Of a DNA stretch of 64,000 nucleotides, positions 7,499 through 15,250 are shown in pieces. The position numbers were made by a program, and so were the translations under genes. Origin of the DNA: Burkholderiales bacterium. GTDB taxonomy: Bacteria; Pseudomonadota; Gammaproteobacteria; Burkholderiales; Burkholderiaceae_C. The first letter of the stretch is position 1; each line of letters opens with the position of its first letter. The notes under the pieces are model-generated. The model was not told the DNA's origin. It saw only the letters and a program-made list of their open reading frames with translations, and made no database searches. Location of the stretch: contig JACRAZ010000025.1 in the NCBI GenBank assembly GCA_016213205.1, forward strand, positions 1 through 64,000, in the 5' to 3' direction.

Positions 7499-9627
7499 CG
7501 CGCGAGCTGCTGCCAGAGGAAGGCCATCTCCAGCGCCAACATGTCGGCTTTCTGGGTGTTGTCGGCCGCACCGCCGTGGCCGCCTTCGATGTTTTCGTAG
7601 TACAGCGGCGCGTGGCCCTGCTCGATCATGCGGGCGGCCATCTTGCGCGCGTGGCCGGGGTGCACCCGGTCGTCGCGGGTGGAGGTGGTGAACAGCACGC
7701 GCGGCAGGGCCACGCCGGGTTTCACGTTCTGGTAGGGGCTGTACTTGGAGATCCAGGCCCACTCTTCGGGCTTGTCGGGATCACCGTATTCGGCCATCCA
7801 CGAGGCGCCGGCCAGCAGCTGGTGGTAGCGCCGCATGTCCAGCAGCGGCACCTGGCACACCACGGCCTTGAACAGCTCGGGCCGCTGCAGCATCACCGCA
7901 CCGACCAGCAGGCCGCCATTGCTGCCGCCCTCGATGCCCAGGTGCGCGGGGCTGGTGATCTTTTGCGCGATCAGGTCCTCGGCCACCGCGGCGAAGTCGT
8001 CATAGCTTTTCTGCTTGTGGGCCTTGATGGCGGCCTGGTGCCAGGCCGGGCCGAACTCGCCGCCACCGCGGATGTTGGCCACCACCAGCACACCGCCCTG
8101 GCCGTACCAGGCGGTGCCGAAGGCGGCCGAGTACCAGGGCTGCTGCGAGACCTCGAAGCCGCCGTAGCCGTACAGGAGGGTGGGGTTCTTGCCGTCGGCC
8201 GTGGCGCCCTTGGGCCACACCACGAAGTAGGGCACCTTCGTGCCGTCCTTCGAGGTGGCGAAGCGCTGCTCCACCCGCAGGCCGGTGGCGTCGAAGAAGG
8301 CGGGTCGGGCCTTCAGCGTCTCGCGGGCGTCGCTGCCGGTGCGGCCGAGCATCAGCGAGTCGGGCGTCAGGAAATCGGTGTAGGTGATGAAGTAGGCCTC
8401 GGCCAGCGCATCCTGCTTCAGCAGCGGGTCGTGCAGGGCACTGGCGCCCAGCGTGCCAGGGAAGGGGGCCTTGACCTCGCGGCGCTGCCACTGGCCCTCC
8501 ACCGGCTGCCACTCTTCGAGCTTGCCGGCCACGTTGTCCAGCACGTTCACCAGCACGCGGCTGGCGGTGGTGGAGAACCCGGCCAGCGAGCGCGTGGGCG
8601 TGGGCGTGAACAAGGCCGTGAAGCGCCGCTCGCCGGCCAGGTAGGCGGTGGCATCGGCCACCAGCAGGGCACCGCTGGGCCAGGTGCGATCACCCAGCGT
8701 CCAGTCGCTGCGCAGTTGCAGCAGCAGCTTGTCGCGCCAGAAGCTGAGCTGGCTGTCGCGGGGCTTGTCGATGGCGACCAGCTTGTCGCCCGCGTTCTTG
8801 CCGGCCACCAGCAGCGAGGCCTCGGTGGTGTAGAAGTCGATCGCGCGGCCGAACACCGTGCGCTCGAAGCCGGGGCTGCGGTCCACGCTGACGAAGGCGG
8901 CCACGTCCTTGGCCTGGGCCTCGTACATGGTGACGGCCGATGCGAGCGGCTGCCCGCGCTTCCAGCGCTTGATGATGCGCGGGTAGCCCGAATCGGTGAG
9001 CGAGCCCGGGCCGAAATCGGTGCCGACGTACAGCGTGTCGGCATCCTGCCAGTCCACGTCGCTCTTGGCCTCGGGCAGCTTGAAGCCATCGTCGACGAAG
9101 CGTTTGGCCACGGTGTCGAATTCGCGCACCACCACCGCGTCGGCGCCGCCGCGCGACAGGCGCACCATGCAGCGCTGGTAGGCCGGCCCGAAGCACACCG
9201 CGCCAGACCAGACCCAGCTCTCGCCCTCGGCCTTGCCCAGCGCGTCGAGGTCGATCACCGTCTCCCAGGCCGGTTGCGGCTTGCGGTAATCGGCCAGCGT
9301 GGTGCGCCGCCACAGCCCGCGCGGGTGCTCGGCATCACGCCAGAAGTTGTAGAACCAGTCGCCCTGGCGGCTGACGTAGGGGATCTTCTCGCGTGAATCG
9401 AGGATCGCGCGGAAGGTGTCGCGCATCTTCGTGAACCCGGGGTGCGCCTCCAGCCGCTTGCGTGATTCGGCGTTGCGTTCGCGCACCCAGGCCAGGGCCT
9501 TGTCGCCCTGCACGTCTTCGAGCCAGCGGTAGGGGTCTTCGGGGGAGGTGGGGGTCTGGGCCATCGACAGCGTGGAGGCGGCGGCCAGCACCAGGGCCGG
9601 CACCAGGGTGGAGGACAGGCGGAGCAT
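7495..9627 (-). CDS. prolyl oligopeptidase family serine peptidase (S9A), copy 2
   Basis: The upstream member of the tandem pair, also 710 residues, with its own signal peptide (VLAAASTLSMAQ). The catalytic domain keeps GGSNGG (Ser about 569), TRDDRVHP and EGGHGG. Propeller segments such as the one around GGADAVVVREFD differ from copy 1 more than the hydrolase domain does, consistent with divergence of the substrate-gating part. The ATG at 9627 is supported by the signal peptide and by a -10-like TATCAT on the minus strand about 45 bases upstream (9672-9677). It is first in the two-gene operon. Confidence 0.93.
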   Translation of the reverse strand: MLRLSSTLVPALVLAAASTLSMAQTPTSPEDPYRWLEDVQGDKALAWVRERNAESRKRLEAHPGFTKMRDTFRAILDSREKIPYVSRQGDWFYNFWRDAEHPRGLWRRTTLADYRKPQPAWETVIDLDALGKAEGESWVWSGAVCFGPAYQRCMVRLSRGGADAVVVREFDTVAKRFVDDGFKLPEAKSDVDWQDADTLYVGTDFGPGSLTDSGYPRIIKRWKRGQPLASAVTMYEAQAKDVAAFVSVDRSPGFERTVFGRAIDFYTTEASLLVAGKNAGDKLVAIDKPRDSQLSFWRDKLLLQLRSDWTLGDRTWPSGALLVADATAYLAGERRFTALFTPTPTRSLAGFSTTASRVLVNVLDNVAGKLEEWQPVEGQWQRREVKAPFPGTLGASALHDPLLKQDALAEAYFITYTDFLTPDSLMLGRTGSDARETLKARPAFFDATGLRVEQRFATSKDGTKVPYFVVWPKGATADGKNPTLLYGYGGFEVSQQPWYSAAFGTAWYGQGGVLVVANIRGGGEFGPAWHQAAIKAHKQKSYDDFAAVAEDLIAQKITSPAHLGIEGGSNGGLLVGAVMLQRPELFKAVVCQVPLLDMRRYHQLLAGASWMAEYGDPDKPEEWAWISKYSPYQNVKPGVALPRVLFTTSTRDDRVHPGHARKMAARMIEQGHAPLYYENIEGGHGGAADNTQKADMLALEMAFLWQQLAR

Positions 9628-9671
9628 CGGTCGTGGGCCCTCGTGGGGCCGGTGGTCTGCAGCGGTGGCCG

Positions 9672-9677
9672 ATGATA
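9672..9677 (-). promoter_or_regulatory. possible -10 element for the prolyl oligopeptidase operon
   Basis: On the minus strand this hexamer reads TATCAT, one mismatch from the sigma-70 -10 consensus, and lies about 45 bases upstream of the ATG at 9627. The hexamer 17 bases further upstream (CTGGTG) is a poor -35. It is the best sigma-70-like site in the 136-base gap, and it is weak evidence. Confidence 0.3.
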
Positions 9678-9763
9678 GGTTGTGGCCCGGTGGCCACCAG
9701 CCTGGGGTGTGCCCGGATGTGGGGTCTTTGCGCGCCGCGGCGCTCAGGCCGTGGCCGGTGGTG

Positions 9764-10324
9764 TCAGCGCCCGCCGCGCCACAGCGGCTGCGGCTGCAGT
9801 TCCACCGAGCGCGTGGCATCACTCACCCACACGTGGCCATCCTGGATCGTGAGCTGCAGCTGCATCGAGCGTTCGGCCATCGCGGCCAGGGCCTGGCTCT
9901 GCTCGGCCGGCAGGCGCCAGACCTCCAGGTTGCGCAGCCGGGTCACCTTGGTCTCCAGGCCGGCCCACCAGATCGGCGCGGCGCTGCTGAAGGCGTAGAT
10001 CGTCACCCTGTCAGCCTTTCCGCAGGCCTTGGCCATGCGGCGCTCGTCCGGCTGGCCCACCTCGATCCAGTGCAGCAGTTGCCCGCTCAGGTCGTGCTGC
10101 CAGAGGTCGGGCTCATCGGTGTCCGACAGGCCGCGTGCAAACTGCAGCGCGCCCTGGTGGTCGTCGGGCGGGGTCTGCAGCGCGAAGGCGAGCAGGCGCA
10201 CCATCATGCGTTCCTCGGTCTCGGAGGGGTGCAGCGCGATCGTCAGTGCATGGTCGCCGTAGATCTGGCGGTCCATGTCGGCGATCTGCAGGCTGGCTTT
10301 GTAGATGGTGGACTTCAGGGCCAT
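9764..10324 (-). CDS. YaeQ family protein
   Basis: A 186-residue member of the YaeQ family. The N-terminus MALKSTIYKA, the central SETEERMMVRLLAFAL and the DEPDLWQHDL segment are diagnostic. The family adopts a restriction-endonuclease-like (PD-(D/E)XK-type) fold. E. coli YaeQ was once reported as a suppressor of rfaH loss, but its biochemical function is unclear. The start ATG at 10324 matches the conserved N-terminus. It is divergent from the ion channel gene across 93 bases that must carry both promoters. Confidence 0.88.
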   Translation of the reverse strand: MALKSTIYKASLQIADMDRQIYGDHALTIALHPSETEERMMVRLLAFALQTPPDDHQGALQFARGLSDTDEPDLWQHDLSGQLLHWIEVGQPDERRMAKACGKADRVTIYAFSSAAPIWWAGLETKVTRLRNLEVWRLPAEQSQALAAMAERSMQLQLTIQDGHVWVSDATRSVELQPQPLWRGGR

Positions 10325-10417
10325 GGGGGCATCTTCGGCGGGAGCAGGGCGGCACTGTGCCACAGTGCGGCCGGCGCCCGGCCTCGCGGCGGCACAATCG
10401 CCGCCGAGGAGTACCGC

Positions 10418-11293
10418 ATGCCCGCGCCTGCACCACGCACCACCGAAGCCGCCGAACGTCTGGGCCGCCCGCTCACCGGCTGGCGCCTGCGGGCCTACAC
10501 CATCATCTTCGAGGCCGACACGCCGGCCGGCCGGGCCTTCGACCTGGCGCTGGTGGCGCTGATCGTCACCAGTGTGGTCGTGGTCATGCTCGACAGCGTG
10601 GAGTCCATCCGCCAGCAGTGGGGCGATGTGTTCACCGTGCTCGAGTGGGGCTTCACCGCGCTGTTCACGCTGGAGTACCTGCTGCGCCTGGCCTGCGTGC
10701 GCAAGCCCTGGCGCTATGCGCGCAGCGGCTTCGGCCTGATCGACCTGCTGGCCATCGCGCCCACCTACCTGGCGCTGCTGTTCCCGGCCGTCCATGCGCT
10801 GATCGACGTGCGGGTGCTGCGCCTGCTGCGCATCTTCCGGATCCTCAAGCTCGCGGCCTACGTGGCCGAGTACGGCGCGCTGGGCCGCGCGCTGTGGGCC
10901 AGCCGGCGCAAGGTGGCGGTGTTCCTGTCGTTCGTGCTGCTGGTGGTGCTGGTGATGGGCACGCTGATGTACGTGGTGGAAGGCCCCGGCAACGGCTTCA
11001 CCAGCGTGCCGGTGGCGGTGTACTGGGCGATCACGACGATGACGACGGTGGGCTTTGGCGACATCACGCCCAAGACCGACTTGGGCCGGCTCATCGCCTC
11101 GGTGATGATGCTGCTGGGCTGGGGCACGCTGGCGGTGCCCACCGGCATCGTGAGCGCGGAGTTCACCGCGCAGCGCATGGGCGTGGAGCCCACCACCCGC
11201 AGCTGCCATGCCTGCCTGAGCGAGGGCCATGCCGCGGGCGCGCGCTACTGCCGCGACTGCGGCGCCGAGCTGCCGCCCTATCAGCGGGGTTGA
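10418..11293 (+). CDS. voltage-gated potassium channel family protein with C-terminal zinc ribbon
   Basis: A 291-residue inner-membrane channel with a six-helix Kv-type core. Helices run from about residue 40 to 245. S4 is arginine-rich ([13 protein letters not shown], 133-145), and the selectivity filter TTVGFGD is at 209-215. After S6 a 45-residue tail carries two CxxC pairs (CHAC at 263-266 and CRDC at 278-281), a rubredoxin-like zinc ribbon. The filter and S4 indicate a voltage-gated K+ channel. The ribbon is an intracellular add-on seen in some bacterial ion-transporter-family proteins. The ATG at 10418 follows a GAGGAG ribosome site. The 3' end overlaps the convergent isomerase gene by 13 bases. 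Confidence 0.9.
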   Translation: MPAPAPRTTEAAERLGRPLTGWRLRAYTIIFEADTPAGRAFDLALVALIVTSVVVVMLDSVESIRQQWGDVFTVLEWGFTALFTLEYLLRLACVRKPWRYARSGFGLIDLLAIAPTYLALLFPAVHALIDVRVLRLLRIFRILKLAAYVAEYGALGRALWASRRKVAVFLSFVLLVVLVMGTLMYVVEGPGNGFTSVPVAVYWAITTMTTVGFGDITPKTDLGRLIASVMMLLGWGTLAVPTGIVSAEFTAQRMGVEPTTRSCHACLSEGHAAGARYCRDCGAELPPYQRG

Positions 11294-12096
11294 GCGGCCA
11301 GCGGCCCTGCGTCGCGGTAGGGCTGGAACCAGCCCAGGCCCGCGCGGGTGGCTGCACGCGGCCGGTATTCGCAGCCGATGTGGCCGTGCCAGCCCAGCGC
11401 ATCGATCAGCGCGAACAGGTAGGGGTAGTTCAGCTCGCCCACATCGGGCTCGTGGCGCTCTGGCACGCCGGCGATCTGCAGGTGCCGCACGCGGCCGGTG
11501 GGCAGGTGCTGCCGCAGCTTCGTGGCCAGGTCGCCTTCGACGATCTGGCAGTGGTACAGGTCCATCTGCACGCCCAGGTTGGGCGCGCCGATCTCCTGCA
11601 CGATGGCGTGCGCCTCGTGCTGGTGGGTGAGGAAGTAGCCGGGCATGTCGCGCGGGTTGATCGGCTCGATCAGCAGGTTCACGCCCAGCGGGGCCGCCTG
11701 CTCCGCCGCCCAGGCCAGGTTGGCCAGGTAGGTGGCCCGCAGCGCCGCGCGCTCGGCCCCGGGTGGTGCGAGCCCGGCCATCACATGGATCTGCTGGCAG
11801 CCCAGCGCCTCGGCCCAGGGCAGGGCCTGCGCCAGCAGGCCGCGCCGGAACGCCTCCACCCGCTCGGGCAAACAGGCCAGGCCGCGCTCGCCGGCGTCCC
11901 AGTGGCCCGGCGGGGCGTTGAACAGCACCTGCTCGAGGCCCTGGTCGGCCAGGCGCTGGCGCAGCGCGTGCGGCTCGAAGGCATACGGGAACAGGAACTC
12001 CACGGCCCGGAAACCATCCGCCGCGGCGGCGGCGAAGCGGTCGAGGAAGGCGTGCTCCGGGTACATCATCGACAGGTTGGCGGCGAAGCGGGGCAT
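11281..12096 (-). CDS. hyi: hydroxypyruvate isomerase / 2-oxo-tetronate isomerase family
   Basis: A 271-residue TIM-barrel enzyme of the Hyi/OtnI group, which interconverts hydroxypyruvate and tartronate semialdehyde or 2-oxo-tetronate-type intermediates. Supporting segments are the N-terminal [50 protein letters not shown] (metal-binding Asp/His) and GHIGCEYRP. It lies 12 bases downstream of the ypfJ-like gene on the same strand, so the two may be cotranscribed. No glyoxylate carboligase or tartronate semialdehyde reductase is nearby, so the physiological substrate is open. Confidence 0.88.
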   Translation of the reverse strand: MPRFAANLSMMYPEHAFLDRFAAAAADGFRAVEFLFPYAFEPHALRQRLADQGLEQVLFNAPPGHWDAGERGLACLPERVEAFRRGLLAQALPWAEALGCQQIHVMAGLAPPGAERAALRATYLANLAWAAEQAAPLGVNLLIEPINPRDMPGYFLTHQHEAHAIVQEIGAPNLGVQMDLYHCQIVEGDLATKLRQHLPTGRVRHLQIAGVPERHEPDVGELNYPYLFALIDALGWHGHIGCEYRPRAATRAGLGWFQPYRDAGPLAAQPR

Positions 12097-12108
12097 GGGT
12101 GCAGGCGC

Positions 12109-12987
12109 CTACAAGCTGGTGGCGCGGAAGGTGTCGCACTGGCCCATGCTGCCGGTGCTCATGCCGCGCTTGAACCAGCGCACCCGCTGCGCGCTGCTGC
12201 CATGGGTGAAGCGCTCGGGCACCACCCGGCCCTGCGCGTTGCGCTGCAGCGTGTCGTCGCCGATCTGCGAGGCCGCGTTCAGCGCCTCTTCCACGTCGCC
12301 GGGGTCCAGGATCTGGCGCGCCCGCTGGGCATGGTGGGCCCACACGCCGGCCAGGCAGTCGGCCTGCAGTTCCAGGCGCACGCTCAGCGCATTGGCCTCG
12401 CGCTCGCTGCTGCGGCGGCGCGCACGCTCCACCTGCTCGGAGATGCCCAGCTGCTGCTGCACGTGGTGGCCGATCTCGTGCGCGAGGACGTCGGCCTGCG
12501 CAAAATCGCCCGGCGCGCCCAGCCGGGTGCGCAAGGTGTCGTAGAAGCCGAGGTCGATGTAGACCTTCTCGTCACCCGGGCAGTAGAAGGGGCCCATCGC
12601 CGCGTCGCCGGTGCCGCAGGCGGTGGCCTCGCGCCCGGTGTACAGGCGCAGCTTCGGGTCGCGGTAGGTCTTGCCCATCAGGCGGAACTGCTCGCGCCAC
12701 ACGTCCTCGGTGTCGGCCAGCACCATCGAGACAAAGCGGGCCAACGGGTCGTCCGCCGGGGGGCGCGCCGCGGGCGCCTGCTGCGGGGCCGGTGGCGCCT
12801 CGCCGCCGGCGAGCAGGCCCAGCACCGTCATCGGGTTGATGCCGAACAGCCAGCCGGCCAGCAGCGCGACGACCACCGTGCCCAGCCCGATGCCGCGGCC
12901 CCCGATCAGGCCACGCCCGCCGCCGCCCGCGCCGCCGCCACGCGCGTCCTCGACGTTGTCGCTTTCGCGGTGTCCATCCAGTTTCAT
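12109..12987 (-). CDS. YpfJ/KPN_02809 family neutral zinc metallopeptidase
   Basis: A 292-residue membrane-anchored protein. A glycine-rich N-terminus is followed by one transmembrane helix (about 33-50) and a zinc peptidase domain facing the periplasm. The zinc motif HEIGHHVQ begins at residue 170, and the downstream LELQADCLAGVW provides the third ligand region. YIDLGFYDTL and the conserved YCPGDEKVY segment are typical of the family. The function is unknown and the family is often called a putative neutral zinc metallopeptidase. The ATG at 12987 starts the conserved MxLDGHRES-like leader. Confidence 0.9.
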   Translation of the reverse strand: MKLDGHRESDNVEDARGGGAGGGGRGLIGGRGIGLGTVVVALLAGWLFGINPMTVLGLLAGGEAPPAPQQAPAARPPADDPLARFVSMVLADTEDVWREQFRLMGKTYRDPKLRLYTGREATACGTGDAAMGPFYCPGDEKVYIDLGFYDTLRTRLGAPGDFAQADVLAHEIGHHVQQQLGISEQVERARRRSSEREANALSVRLELQADCLAGVWAHHAQRARQILDPGDVEEALNAASQIGDDTLQRNAQGRVVPERFTHGSSAQRVRWFKRGMSTGSMGQCDTFRATSL

Positions 12988-13192
12988 GCTGCCTGCCCTT
13001 CGCCATGTGTGGCGCTGGCGCGCATGGTAGCCACTCGGCCGCGGCGATACCCCGTTGCGCGGCATTGCCGCCCCGGCGCCTGCGCCGGCCCGCACGGCGC
13101 GGGGTGGCATCATCGTGGCCCTTCGTGACCCCGACACCGGGCCGGTCGCGGGCCGCCACGAGCGGTGCTGGCGCGGGCCGGTCAAACCACCC

Positions 13193-15247
13193 ATGGACAC
13201 CGAAACCAACACCCTGCTTGTCGAGTGGGACCAGCCCCACGGGCTGCCGCCCTTTGCGCACATCCGGCCCGAACACTTCCAGCCCGCCTTCGAGCGTGCG
13301 ATGCGGCTGCATCGCCAGGAGCTGCAGGCCATCGCGCAGGACAGTGCGCCGCCCGGGTTCGACAACACCGTGGCCGCGTTCGACCGCAGCGGGCTGCTGC
13401 TTGGGCGCATCGAGTCGCTGTTCTACAACCTCGCCGCATCGGCCACCTCGCCCGAGCTGCAGGCGGTGCAGCGCGCACTGGCCGCGCCGCTGGCCGCGCA
13501 CAACAGCGCGGTGTACCAGGACGCGGCGCTGTTCGCGCGCATCGACGCGGTGCACCAGCGCCGCGATGCGCTGGGCCTGGACGACGAGCAGCGCCGCCTG
13601 GTCGAGCGCACGCGCCTGGCCTTCGTGCGCGCGGGGGCCCAGCTCGCGCCGCCGCAGCGGGCGCGGTATGCCGCGGTGATGCAGCGCCTGGCAGAGCTCA
13701 CCACCAGCTTCGCGCAGAACGTGCTGCATGACGAGGCGAGCTACCTGCTGCCGCTGCCCGACGAGGCGGCGATGGCCGGCCTGCCGGACTTCCTGCGCGC
13801 CGCGGCGCGGCAGGCCGCGGCCGAGCGCGGCCAGTCCGGGGCGGCGATCACGCTCTCGCGCTCGCTGATCGTGCCCTTCCTCACCTTCTCCGAGCGGCGC
13901 GACCTGCGCGAGCAGGCCTGGCGGGCCTGGGTGTCGCGCGGCGAGCCGCGCGCCGACATGGCCGGGCGGCCCGACAACTGCACCATCGCGCGCGAGATCC
14001 TCGCGCTGCGGCGCGAGCAGGCGCAGTTGCTGGGCTACGACACGTATGCCGACTACGCGCTGGCCGACACCATGGCCGGCACGCGCCAGCGTGTGTGGGC
14101 CCTGCTGGACGAGGTGTGGCAACGCGCGCTGCCGGCGGTGGAGCGCGAGCGCGCGCTGCTGCGCGAGGCCCAGGCCGCGGCCGGTGTCAGCGGCGCGATC
14201 GAGGGCTGGGACTGGCGCTACTGGGCCGAGAAGGTGCGCGTGGCACGCTTTGCGCTGGACGAGGCCGAGCTCAAGCCCTATTTCGCGCTGCCCAGCATGG
14301 TGGCCGCGGTGTTCGATTGCGCCGAGCGCCTGTTCGGCCTGCGTTTCGCGCTGCGCACCGATCTGGCGGGCTACCACGAGGATGTGCTGGCGTACGAAGT
14401 GAGCGACAGCACGGGCCGCGTGCTCGGGCTGTTCTTGCACGACAACTTCTCGCGCCCCGCCAAGCGCAGCGGGGCCTGGATGAGCTCGCTGCGCTGGCAG
14501 CACCGCAACGGCGAGGTCTCGACGCCGGTGATCCTGAACAACAATAACTTCGCCAAGGGCGCGCCCGGCGCGCCCACGCTGCTGTCGCTGGACGACGTGC
14601 GCACCTTGTTCCACGAGTTCGGCCACGGCCTGCATGGGCTGCTGTCGGATGTGGGCTACCGGCGCCTTTCCGGCACCCAGGTGCTGCGCGACTTCGTCGA
14701 GCTGCCCTCGCAGCTGTTCGAGCACTGGGCGCAGGAGCCGGCGGTGCTGAAGCGCCATGCACGCCATGCGGTCAGCGGCGAGCCGATTCCGGACGAGCTG
14801 ATCCGGCGCATCGATGCCGCGGCCAAGTTCGGCCAGGGCTACGAGACGGTGCGCTACCTGGCCAGCGCCATCGTGGACATGGCCGCGCATGAAAGCACCG
14901 AACCGGTGGAAGACATCGTGGCCTTCGAGTCGCGCGTGCTGGCCGCGCGCGGCCTGCCACCCGGCGTGGGCCTGAACCACCGGTTGCCGCACTTCCAGCA
15001 CCTGTTCTCGGGCTCGAGCTACGCGGCGGGCTACTACGTGTACCTGTGGGCCGAGGTGCTGGATGCCGACGCCTACCAGGCCTTCGTGGAGGCCGGCGAT
15101 CCCTTCGATGCCGACGTGGCCGCCCGCTTGCGCCAGCAGGTGTTCGCCAGGGGCGACAGCCGCGAGCCGGGCGCCGCCTACCGGGCGTTCCGGGGTCGCG
15201 ATGCGCGGATCGAGCCGATGCTGCGCGATCGTGGTTTGATCGCGTGA
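13193..15247 (+). CDS. prlC: M3 family metallopeptidase, oligopeptidase A
   Basis: A 684-residue cytosolic zinc oligopeptidase that degrades short peptides, including cleaved signal peptides. The thimet-type motif HEFGHGLHGLL has its HExxH at residues 474-478. The surrounding TLFHEFGHG, FVELPSQLFEHW and FQHLFSGSSYAAGYY segments match oligopeptidase A. The chosen ATG at 13193 begins a normal-length protein, while an in-frame start 46 codons earlier would add a Pro/Ala/Gly-rich stretch unlike the family. The stop is three bases from the convergent hybrid kinase gene. Confidence 0.93.
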   Translation: MDTETNTLLVEWDQPHGLPPFAHIRPEHFQPAFERAMRLHRQELQAIAQDSAPPGFDNTVAAFDRSGLLLGRIESLFYNLAASATSPELQAVQRALAAPLAAHNSAVYQDAALFARIDAVHQRRDALGLDDEQRRLVERTRLAFVRAGAQLAPPQRARYAAVMQRLAELTTSFAQNVLHDEASYLLPLPDEAAMAGLPDFLRAAARQAAAERGQSGAAITLSRSLIVPFLTFSERRDLREQAWRAWVSRGEPRADMAGRPDNCTIAREILALRREQAQLLGYDTYADYALADTMAGTRQRVWALLDEVWQRALPAVERERALLREAQAAAGVSGAIEGWDWRYWAEKVRVARFALDEAELKPYFALPSMVAAVFDCAERLFGLRFALRTDLAGYHEDVLAYEVSDSTGRVLGLFLHDNFSRPAKRSGAWMSSLRWQHRNGEVSTPVILNNNNFAKGAPGAPTLLSLDDVRTLFHEFGHGLHGLLSDVGYRRLSGTQVLRDFVELPSQLFEHWAQEPAVLKRHARHAVSGEPIPDELIRRIDAAAKFGQGYETVRYLASAIVDMAAHESTEPVEDIVAFESRVLAARGLPPGVGLNHRLPHFQHLFSGSSYAAGYYVYLWAEVLDADAYQAFVEAGDPFDADVAARLRQQVFARGDSREPGAAYRAFRGRDARIEPMLRDRGLIA

Positions 15248-15250
15248 GGT

